Source: Helicobacteraceae bacterium (GTDB taxonomy: Bacteria; Campylobacterota; Campylobacteria; Campylobacterales; SZUA-545). Taken from it: a stretch of 11,994 nt of DNA. The stretch spans positions 1-11,994 of the forward strand of contig JAABTA010000008.1 of assembly GCA_011390075.1 (NCBI GenBank), in the 5' to 3' direction. Positions 6,110 through 11,994 of this stretch are shown piece after piece (position 1 is the stretch's first letter; each line of letters opens with the position of its first letter). Below the pieces are notes generated by a model. That model was not told where the DNA came from. It made no database searches and saw only the letters and a list, made by a program, of their open reading frames with translations. The position numbers and the translations under genes were made by a program.

Positions 6110-6484
6110 TTGAAAATATTAGTAGTTGATGACAGTTCAACAATGAGAAGAATTATTAAAAATACTTTAAATCGCCTAGGCTATAAAGACCTCTATGAAG
6201 GTGAACATGGCGTTCAGGCTTGGGAAGTTTTACAACAGAATGAGGATATTGATGTATTAATCACCGACTGGAATATGCCTGAAATGAATGGCCTTGAGCT
6301 AGTCAAAAAGGTGAGAGGTGACAAAAAATATGTTGAAATTCCAATTATTATGGTCACAACAGAGGGTGGAAAAGGAGAGGTTATTACAGCTCTTAAAGCT
6401 GGTGTGAATAACTACATAGTCAAACCCTTTACTCCACAGGTGCTTAAAGAGAAACTAGAAGCTGTATTAGGTACTGCCAGTTAG
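6110..6484 (+). CDS. cheY: Chemotaxis response regulator CheY
   Basis: A 124-residue stand-alone receiver domain that, when phosphorylated by CheA, binds the flagellar switch protein FliM. All five signature residues are present: Asp7 and Asp8 (VVDDSSTMRR), the phosphorylation site Asp53 (LITDWNMPEMNG), Thr83 (MVTTEGGKGE) and Lys105 (VKPF). No output domain follows. It closely resembles Helicobacter CheY1, and placement next to prmA and ftsH is the conserved order in this phylum, away from the other chemotaxis genes. It starts at TTG, which may limit expression. The 38-bp gap after hisA holds no terminator. A TAAAAT overlapping the hisA stop (6069-6074) could be a weak -10 for a separate promoter; this is speculative. 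Confidence 0.96.
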   Translation: MKILVVDDSSTMRRIIKNTLNRLGYKDLYEGEHGVQAWEVLQQNEDIDVLITDWNMPEMNGLELVKKVRGDKKYVEIPIIMVTTEGGKGEVITALKAGVNNYIVKPFTPQVLKEKLEAVLGTAS

Positions 6485-6487
6485 TAG

Positions 6488-7327
6488 ATGGCAGATACCT
6501 ACTTTCAAACAACACTAGAACTCTCAAACTACGCAGAGTATATTCAGCCAATTATTACAGACGCTTTGGAGATTGCCACAGAACTCCAAGAGAACACGAT
6601 TATTATCACTTGCGAAACCCCTCTAGATCTAAAAGAGATATCAACTATTATTAACAATTTCTCTCAAGAGTTTGAAGAAAAAATAGCTTTTCATCTACAC
6701 CAAGAAGAGAGAGAAAATAGGGACTGGATTGAGGAGTATAAAAAAGGTGTCAAACCTGTTGAAGCAGGAGAATTTTATATTCGCCCTAGCTGGCACAGCC
6801 CAAAAGAGGGTATAGAAAATATTGTAGTAGATCCCTCTTTGGTTTTTGGCACAGGAGAACACCCAACGACATATCTTTGTCTCATAGCAATATCAAAACA
6901 TCTTACAAAAAATACAACCTTCTTAGATGTTGGCAGTGGCAGTGGCATATTAAGCCTTGCAGGCGCCAAAAAAGAGGCTGTAGTAGATTTTTGCGATAGC
7001 GACGAAGAGGCTGTGAAGGCTACAACAGAAAATTTTGCACTCAATCAACTCAGTTTTCAAAACGCATGGGTTGGCTCAGTGAATGCTCGAAAAAAAGCTT
7101 ATGATTTTGTTATAGCAAATATTGTTAGTGATATACTAATATTTTTAAACAGGGATTTAATACACTCTTTAAATAGTGGCGGTATTTTGGTATTATCTGG
7201 AATATTGGGCACTTACAGAGAAAAAGTGTTAAACTCTTTTTCAGATCTTGTCTTGGTGGATACGCTCACCAAAGAGGACTGGACAACATTAATTTTAAAG
7301 AAAGAAGAAGATGGACAAACAGAATAA
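6488..7327 (+). CDS. prmA: Ribosomal protein L11 methyltransferase PrmA
   Basis: A 279-residue SAM-dependent enzyme that trimethylates amino groups of ribosomal protein L11. An N-terminal substrate-recognition domain (about 1-70) is followed by the Rossmann methyltransferase domain. Family markers are RDWIEEYKKGVKPVEAGEFYIRP (78-100, split here only by reading), DPSLVFGTGEHPTTYLCL (115-132), SAM motif I DVGSGSGILS (147-156) and the ANIVSDIL catalytic-loop block (210-217). Ser at 149 and 151 in motif I replaces the more usual Cys/Ala variants and should not affect function. It begins 3 nt after cheY (TAG TAG ATG) without a strong ribosome-binding sequence, which points to coupling with cheY. 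Its last 17 nt overlap ftsH. Confidence 0.93.
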   Translation: MADTYFQTTLELSNYAEYIQPIITDALEIATELQENTIIITCETPLDLKEISTIINNFSQEFEEKIAFHLHQEERENRDWIEEYKKGVKPVEAGEFYIRPSWHSPKEGIENIVVDPSLVFGTGEHPTTYLCLIAISKHLTKNTTFLDVGSGSGILSLAGAKKEAVVDFCDSDEEAVKATTENFALNQLSFQNAWVGSVNARKKAYDFVIANIVSDILIFLNRDLIHSLNSGGILVLSGILGTYREKVLNSFSDLVLVDTLTKEDWTTLILKKEEDGQTE

Positions 7328-9350
7328 TACACCTAATAACGGTGGGGATGACAACAACAATAACAACTTTTTTAATCAAAATCCCCTATTGATTTTTGCA
7401 ATATTTTCTATTATTGCAATTATGGTTTTTAAGTACTTCTCCAATGATTTGGCAACTGATAATTTAAGTAGCACCAATCAGAATATGAGGCAAGTAACCA
7501 AAAGCTTGAGTTATTACGACTTTAAAGAGTATGTAAAAGCTGGAAGAATCCAGTCGGCATCCATTGGGGAAACAGTCATAAAAGCGGTAAGCGAAGATGG
7601 CAATGTGCGCACAATTTATAACATCAAAAGAATTCACCCTGACAACGAGCTTCTCCCGCTTCTAGAGAAACACCAAGTAGCCTATAGTGGCTTTTCTGAA
7701 GACAATTGGCTCAGCGATCTACTCTTTGGATGGATACTCCCAATTTTTATCTTCTTCGGTATTTGGCTATTGCTCACTTCCCGTGTGCAAAAGAGCCTAG
7801 GAGGCGGTATGTTAGGGATTGGGAGTAGCAAAAAACTTGTTAACTCAGAAAAGCCAGAGATCAAATTTGATGACATGGCAGGAAATGAGGAGGCAAAAGA
7901 GGAAGTTAAAGAGGTTGTTGACTTTTTACAGCACCCAGAAAGATACCTTAAGCTCGGCGCAAAAATTCCAAAAGGCATCCTTCTTGTAGGTCCTCCAGGA
8001 ACGGGTAAAACACTTTTAGCCAAAGCAGTTGCAGGGGAAGCCCATGTGCCTTTCTTCTCTGTTTCAGCCTCAAGTTTTATTGAGATGTTTGTGGGTGTTG
8101 GTGCTGCAAGAGTGAGAGATCTTTTTGAACAAGCAAAAAAAGAAGCTCCTTCAATTATTTTTATAGATGAGCTAGACGCTTTAGGGAAAAACCGTTCAGC
8201 AGGAGGCATGGGTGGCAATGACGAGCGAGAGCAAACCCTCAATCAACTTCTAGCAGAAATGGACGGCTTTGGATCTAATGAGCCAGTTATTATCTTAGCA
8301 GCAACCAATAGACCCGAAGTGCTTGACCCTGCCCTTCTTAGACCTGGTAGATTTGATAGACAAGTTTTAGTTGATAAGCCAGACTTCAAAGGCAGACTAG
8401 AGATCTTAAAGGTCCATGTAAAACACATTGTGATAGATGACAGTGTCAATCTCGAAGAGGTGGCAACTATGACAGCAGGGCTAGCTGGCGCGGATCTTGC
8501 CAATGTTGTCAACGAAGCAACACTCTTAGCTGGAAGAAAAGATAAAGATAAAGTCCAGCAAGAAGACATGAAAGAGGCAGTAGAGAGATCAATTGCTGGC
8601 TTGGAGAAAAAAAGTAGAAGAATCTCTACAAAAGAGAAACGAATTGTTGCCTACCATGAGAGTGGCCACGCAGTGATTGCCCAGATTACAAAAGGGGCTA
8701 AAAAGGTGAATAAAGTCTCTATTGTTCCTAGGGGTCTTGCGGCTTTAGGCTACACTTTAAACACTCCAGAAGAGAATAGATACCTTATGCAGATGCATGA
8801 ACTCATAGCTGAAGTGGACACCCTGCTAGGAGGACGAGCGGCAGAAGAGGTCTTTATTGGTGAGATCTCAACAGGTGCCTCTAATGACTTAGAGAGAGCT
8901 ACGGATATTATTAAATCTATGGTGATGATCTACGGTATGAGTGATGTTGCTGGGCTGATGGTCATGGAAAAACAGAATAATAAATTCCTAGGTACTGGCC
9001 TTACCCAAAATAAAGACTACAGCGAAAAACTTGCACAAGAACTTGACGAGCATGTAAAAAAAGTCTTGGGAGAGCGATACATTGCTGTAAAGCATAGCCT
9101 AGAAAAATATAGAGAAGCCATTGAGACAATGACAGCAGAACTCCTAGATGTAGAGGTTCTCCAAGGAGATAGAGTCACAGAGATCTTGCAAGCTTACGAA
9201 GAGGCTAATGGCATTGAAAGCAGTTGGTATGATGCTATTAAAGAGAGAAAAGATGAGACTCAAAAAAGAATAGAGAGTGGAAAAAGAGACAATCAAAACC
9301 GCAATCTTTCTGACAACTCGGGAGATGACGATGAGAGAGAAAAAAACTGA
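7311..9350 (+). CDS. ftsH: ATP-dependent zinc metalloprotease FtsH
   Basis: A 679-residue membrane-anchored AAA+ protease that extracts and degrades membrane and unstable cytosolic proteins as a hexamer. Two membrane helices (26-43 and 137-156) flank a periplasmic domain. The AAA module follows: Walker A GPPGTGKT at 227-234, pore-loop Phe260 (MFVGVG), Walker B IIFIDE at 282-287, and the second region of homology from Asn333 with arginine fingers Arg347 and Arg350 (RPGRFDR). The protease domain has zinc site HESGH at 449-453 and the third ligand Asp526 (SNDLERAT). Two low-complexity parts are lineage-specific: an Asn-rich N-terminus (NNGGDDNNNNN) and a hydrophilic, charged tail after about 645. 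The ATG lies inside the end of prmA with only a weak GAAGAAG upstream. The last 20 nt overlap the next gene. Confidence 0.97.
   Translation: MDKQNNTPNNGGDDNNNNNFFNQNPLLIFAIFSIIAIMVFKYFSNDLATDNLSSTNQNMRQVTKSLSYYDFKEYVKAGRIQSASIGETVIKAVSEDGNVRTIYNIKRIHPDNELLPLLEKHQVAYSGFSEDNWLSDLLFGWILPIFIFFGIWLLLTSRVQKSLGGGMLGIGSSKKLVNSEKPEIKFDDMAGNEEAKEEVKEVVDFLQHPERYLKLGAKIPKGILLVGPPGTGKTLLAKAVAGEAHVPFFSVSASSFIEMFVGVGAARVRDLFEQAKKEAPSIIFIDELDALGKNRSAGGMGGNDEREQTLNQLLAEMDGFGSNEPVIILAATNRPEVLDPALLRPGRFDRQVLVDKPDFKGRLEILKVHVKHIVIDDSVNLEEVATMTAGLAGADLANVVNEATLLAGRKDKDKVQQEDMKEAVERSIAGLEKKSRRISTKEKRIVAYHESGHAVIAQITKGAKKVNKVSIVPRGLAALGYTLNTPEENRYLMQMHELIAEVDTLLGGRAAEEVFIGEISTGASNDLERATDIIKSMVMIYGMSDVAGLMVMEKQNNKFLGTGLTQNKDYSEKLAQELDEHVKKVLGERYIAVKHSLEKYREAIETMTAELLDVEVLQGDRVTEILQAYEEANGIESSWYDAIKERKDETQKRIESGKRDNQNRNLSDNSGDDDEREKN
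9320..9324 (+). promoter_or_regulatory. Ribosome-binding site that fixes the psd-like start
   Basis: GGGAG inside the last codons of ftsH, 6 nt before ATG 9331. An ATG at 9325 directly touches the site, and a GTG at 9277 would add a polar leader to the protein, so 9331 is the best start. Confidence 0.65.
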
Positions 9351-9960
9351 TCTAATACTAAAAGAGGGGTTTAAGCCTCTTTTTTATGCATTTGTAGCCC
9401 TAGTAGTCCTATTTTTTTTAGGATTTGGGCTTCTTAGTCTCATAGCGGTGGCTGCTATTGTGCTTATCTTTTTCTTTTTTATTAACCCAGAAAGAGAGCC
9501 AGAAGAGGAGGATGCGTTTGCTGTTATTGCTCCAATAGATGGAAAAATCACCGAGATTGCTCCCCATAGTGATGGTGTTGCTATTACAATCTCAAACTTT
9601 TTTTTAGACCCGCATCTCATCCGCGCTCCTTTTGACACAGAGATTGAGAGCATAAAGATCCGCCATGGCGTATTTTTGAGCCTTTCAAACCCCAATGCCC
9701 AAGCACTCAATCAAAGAGGAGAAATTGTTTTTAAAAATAAAAATGCTCGCTTTGTTCTTACCCTATTAAACTCTCTTATCAATATTGAAAATAGCTTCTA
9801 TGTCAAAGAGAGAGAGCCTATTAAAGCCAACAAAAGAGTGGGCTTTTTTGGTGGAGGTCAAGGAGTTTTTCACTGTCCTAAAAATGTGGACCTAAAAGTT
9901 TCAACAGGGGACAATCTAAAGGCGGGAGAGTCGCTCATAGGATTTATTAAAAATGCCTGA
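9331..9960 (+). CDS. Phosphatidylserine decarboxylase-related membrane protein, apparent autocatalytic serine missing
   Basis: A 209-residue protein with the layout of short (type II) phosphatidylserine decarboxylases. Two closely spaced membrane helices (about 15-33 and 35-51) are followed by INPERE, which replaces the usual FRDP-type block, then APIDGKI (67-73, Asp70), NFFLDPHLIRAP (89-100, His95), a NQRG block at 127-130 that corresponds to NER, and a lipoyl-like end (STGDNLKAGESLIGF). True enzymes cut themselves at a Gly-Ser pair to make the pyruvoyl cofactor. The matching segment here, RVGFFGGGQGVF at 169-180, has glycine where serine is expected. Asp and His of the triad are kept. It may be inactive, regulatory, or a different enzyme; the phospholipid link is supported by the overlapping pssA. 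A start at ATG 9331 is set by GGGAG. A terminator-like hairpin lies at its codons 10-19. Confidence 0.8.
   Translation: MREKKTDLILKEGFKPLFYAFVALVVLFFLGFGLLSLIAVAAIVLIFFFFINPEREPEEEDAFAVIAPIDGKITEIAPHSDGVAITISNFFLDPHLIRAPFDTEIESIKIRHGVFLSLSNPNAQALNQRGEIVFKNKNARFVLTLLNSLINIENSFYVKEREPIKANKRVGFFGGGQGVFHCPKNVDLKVSTGDNLKAGESLIGFIKNA
9360..9385 (+). terminator. Terminator-like hairpin 10 nt after the ftsH stop, inside the psd-like gene
   Basis: AAAAGAGG (9360-9367), an 8-nt loop, and its exact reverse complement CCTCTTTT (9376-9383) are followed by TT, so the 3' arm runs into six Ts (9380-9385). The shape and the distance from the ftsH stop fit an intrinsic terminator, though the GC core is only GAGG/CCTC. 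Ribosomes translating the psd-like gene would melt it, so it could work as an attenuator. Function is inferred. Confidence 0.35.
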
Positions 9961-10681
9961 ACAAAAGATCCAGATTAAATATCTTCTACCCAATCTTTTT
10001 ACAGCGGGAAGCATTTTTATTGCTATTGTAAGTATTATCTCAGCTGTCGATGGAGACTTTTCCAAAGCTGCGTGGCTCATTGTTTTGGCATCTGTATTTG
10101 ATGCTTTAGATGGAAGAGTAGCTAGGCTGACTAATACTTCCAGTACATTTGGTGTGGAGTTTGACTCATTAGCAGATATTGTCTCTTTTGGTATTGCCCC
10201 TGCGATGCTTTTTTATTTTAGCATTGGTAACAACTTTGGAAAAATTGGGATCTTTATTGCTGCTATGTTTGTTATTTTTGGTGCCGTGCGGCTTGCAAGG
10301 TTTAATGTGACAAAATCCGAAGAGGAGCCCAATGTGTTTATTGGGCTTCCTATTCCTGCAGCTGCACTGATTATTGTGGGCTGGATTTTAGCCAAAGATA
10401 TTATGAGTATGCCTGATGGTGTAAATATCCTCATCTCAACTATCACATTTTTAGCTGCCATTTTAATGGTGAGCAATATCAGATACCCTAGTTTTAAAAA
10501 AATAGACCTAGAAAACAGAAGCTTTTTAAAGATCTTAAGTGCTATTATTCTTATTTTAGGACTTGTCTATATCTATCCAGCGCTTATGATATGGGGGCTT
10601 ATGAGTCTCTATGCTGTTCTTGGTCCTTTTCGGGCTGTCTATATGATACTTCAAAGAAAACTGAGAAACAGACATGAATAA
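9953..10681 (+). CDS. pssA: CDP-diacylglycerol-serine O-phosphatidyltransferase PssA
   Basis: A 242-residue integral membrane enzyme that joins CDP-diacylglycerol and serine to give phosphatidylserine, the precursor of phosphatidylethanolamine. The CDP-alcohol phosphotransferase signature is complete: Asp50, Asp53-Gly54, Ala57-Arg58, Gly67, Asp71 and Asp75 within DALDGRVARL and FGVEFDSLAD. It opens with the typical YLLPNLFTAGSIF, and several hydrophobic helices follow up to about residue 225 before a basic tail (LQRKLRNRHE). This is the type II, membrane-embedded PssA and not the peripheral E. coli type. The ATG overlaps the psd-like stop by 8 nt, with ATAGGA upstream, and its own end overlaps leuA by 8 nt. 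Confidence 0.95.
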   Translation: MPEQKIQIKYLLPNLFTAGSIFIAIVSIISAVDGDFSKAAWLIVLASVFDALDGRVARLTNTSSTFGVEFDSLADIVSFGIAPAMLFYFSIGNNFGKIGIFIAAMFVIFGAVRLARFNVTKSEEEPNVFIGLPIPAAALIIVGWILAKDIMSMPDGVNILISTITFLAAILMVSNIRYPSFKKIDLENRSFLKILSAIILILGLVYIYPALMIWGLMSLYAVLGPFRAVYMILQRKLRNRHE

Positions 10682-11994
10682 TATAAAAATTTTTGACACA
10701 ACCTTAAGAGACGGGGAGCAGTCTCCTGGCGCATCAATGACTGTTGCTGAGAAGATAAAAATTGCCAAGCAACTAGAGTCTTTAGGTGTGGATATTATCG
10801 AGGCAGGATTTGCCATTGCTAGCCCTGGAGATTTTCAAGCAATCAGTGAGATTGCCCAAGTGGTAGAAAACTCTACTATCTGCTCTTTAGCAAGGGCAAG
10901 AGAGGGCGATATTGAGCGTGCAGCCAAAGCTATCAGCTACGCCAAACACCAAAGAATCCACACCTTTATAGCTACAAGTTCTATCCATATGGAACATAAA
11001 CTCAAACTAGCTCCTGATGAAGTAATCAAACGAGCTGTCAATGCAGTAACCTATGCAAAAGAGTATGTTGGGCAGGTGGAGTTTAGTTGTGAAGATGCCA
11101 CCCGATCGGATATGAACTTTTTAAAAGAGATCATCTCTGCTGTGATAGAGGCAGGTGCCAACACTATCAATCTTCCTGATACAGTTGGGTACGCCACACC
11201 TGATAGCTATGGATCATTTATTAAAGAGCTTGTAGAGTTTGTTGATAGTAGATCTATTATCTCTGTTCATTGCCACAACGATTTGGGGCTGGCTGTTGCC
11301 AACTCTTTAAGTGCTATTAAAAATGGTGCTTTGCAAGTTGAGTGCACAATGAATGGCTTAGGGGAGAGAGCAGGAAATGCAGCCTTAGAAGAGATTGTTA
11401 TGGCTCTTAAGACAAGAAAAGATGAGTATGGTGGGATAGATACAGGTATTTATACCAAAGAGATCTACGGCACAAGCAGGCTAGTTGCCAATATCTGTGG
11501 TATTGAGCCCCAACCAAATAAAGCCATTGTTGGGAAAAACGCTTTCTCTCACGAGAGTGGTATCCATCAAGATGGTGTGCTCAAACATGCCCAAACTTAC
11601 GAAATTATGAAACCGAATGATGTAGGCATTGAAAACAACCGACTCACCCTTGGCAAACTCTCTGGAAGTCACGCTTTTAAAGAGAAGCTAGAGGAGCTCA
11701 ATATCCATCTCAATGAAACAGATTTTAAAGAGGCTTTCTTACGATTTAAAAAATTGGCCGATCAGAAAAAAGAGATCTTTAATGACGATATTAGAATTTT
11801 AATCAACGACTCTGCCACCTCTAAACCTCTTGTGTATGAGCTTTTGAAACTACAAATTAGTGACTGCAGCGAGGGAGTTCCCACCGCTGCTGTGAGTATC
11901 AAACATAAAGAAAAAATCAAAACAGACGCCGCTATTGGTAACGGTACAATAGATGCTATCTTTAAATGCATTGATAGAATTACAAAAATTGATG
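10674..11994 (+). CDS. leuA: 2-isopropylmalate synthase LeuA, C-terminus cut by window edge
   Basis: 440 codons of an open frame that runs off the right edge; full-length LeuA is about 510-520 residues. The enzyme condenses acetyl-CoA with 2-oxoisovalerate, the first committed step of leucine synthesis. The TIM-barrel catalytic domain starts IFDTTLRDGEQSPGASM (metal ligand Asp13, Arg12 and Glu15 near it), with the metal-binding SVHCHNDLG (His199, His201), NGLGERAGN (from Asn227) and HESGIHQDG (from His293). The C-terminal leucine-sensing domain begins around 370-390 and is partly present (TAAVSIKHKEK, GNGTIDAIFKCID), so feedback inhibition by leucine is expected. The ATG lies within the last codons of pssA, with only a weak GAGAAA upstream. 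Pairing phospholipid and leucine genes in one transcript has no obvious functional logic beyond conserved order. Confidence 0.95.
   Translation, partial: MNNIKIFDTTLRDGEQSPGASMTVAEKIKIAKQLESLGVDIIEAGFAIASPGDFQAISEIAQVVENSTICSLARAREGDIERAAKAISYAKHQRIHTFIATSSIHMEHKLKLAPDEVIKRAVNAVTYAKEYVGQVEFSCEDATRSDMNFLKEIISAVIEAGANTINLPDTVGYATPDSYGSFIKELVEFVDSRSIISVHCHNDLGLAVANSLSAIKNGALQVECTMNGLGERAGNAALEEIVMALKTRKDEYGGIDTGIYTKEIYGTSRLVANICGIEPQPNKAIVGKNAFSHESGIHQDGVLKHAQTYEIMKPNDVGIENNRLTLGKLSGSHAFKEKLEELNIHLNETDFKEAFLRFKKLADQKKEIFNDDIRILINDSATSKPLVYELLKLQISDCSEGVPTAAVSIKHKEKIKTDAAIGNGTIDAIFKCIDRITKID

Noticed and set aside
7682..8569. Long open frames on the minus strand within ftsH
   Set aside because: They are antisense to the conserved AAA domain, have serine/proline-rich compositions typical of shadow frames, and show no start signals.
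9277..9330. GTG start at 9277 for the psd-like gene
   Set aside because: It would put a polar leader before the first membrane helix and lacks a ribosome-binding sequence; ATG 9331 has GGGAG.
1..11994. Frequent AGATCT / GAGATC words
   Set aside because: They fall in frame as common codon pairs in this genome and show no regular spacing or strand pattern that would suggest an uptake or segregation signal.
1..11994. CRISPR array, tRNA, insertion sequence, toxin-antitoxin or defence genes
   Set aside because: No regularly spaced repeats, cloverleaf-like stretches, transposase motifs, terminal repeats or small paired genes were found; all long stretches are explained by core genes.

Overview
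This AT-rich window (roughly 35-40% G+C by eye) is a core housekeeping region of a Campylobacterota (Epsilonproteobacteria) chromosome. The gene order shows this best. The leftward block (aminotransferase, exported protein, HTH membrane protein, SpoU-type rRNA methylase, RsmI, L31) matches from memory the Campylobacter jejuni Cj0150c-Cj0155c neighbourhood. The rightward block cheY-prmA-ftsH-psd-like-pssA matches the Helicobacter pylori HP1067-HP1071 order. Chemotaxis and two complete amino-acid pathways suggest a free-living member such as a Sulfurimonas or Sulfurovum relative, but genus cannot be fixed by reading.

Layout: two divergent operon-like blocks are fired from one 175-bp intergenic region (4563-4737). 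Leftward (minus strand, 4562 down to 1): rpmE, two tandem hairpins, rsmI, rlmB, a RodZ-like HTH/membrane/acidic protein, an uncharacterised exported protein, and an AlaC-like aminotransferase cut by the window's left edge. Rightward (plus strand, 4738 to the right edge): hisH, hisA, cheY, prmA, ftsH, a phosphatidylserine-decarboxylase-like gene, pssA and leuA, which is cut at the right edge. Coding density is very high. prmA/ftsH, ftsH/psd-like, psd-like/pssA and pssA/leuA overlap by 17, 20, 8 and 8 nt, and rlmB shares one base with the HTH gene, so translational coupling is likely.

Functions: the left block mixes ribosome maturation (L31, 16S C1402 and probable 23S 2'-O-methylation) with envelope proteins and an aminotransferase. 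The right block combines histidine synthesis (HisH, HisA), chemotaxis output (CheY), ribosomal protein methylation (PrmA), membrane proteolysis (FtsH), phospholipid head-group synthesis (PssA and a Psd-like protein) and the first step of leucine synthesis (LeuA).

I see no mobile element, CRISPR array, tRNA, rRNA or defence cassette. The points deserving a second look are modest: a Psd-like protein that keeps the Asp and His of the catalytic triad but seems to lack the autocatalytic serine; a terminator-like hairpin inside that gene just after the ftsH stop; a tandem hairpin that occupies the rsmI translation start region; a perfect 9-bp inverted repeat between the divergent promoters; and two uncharacterised envelope genes locked into a ribosome-maturation operon.
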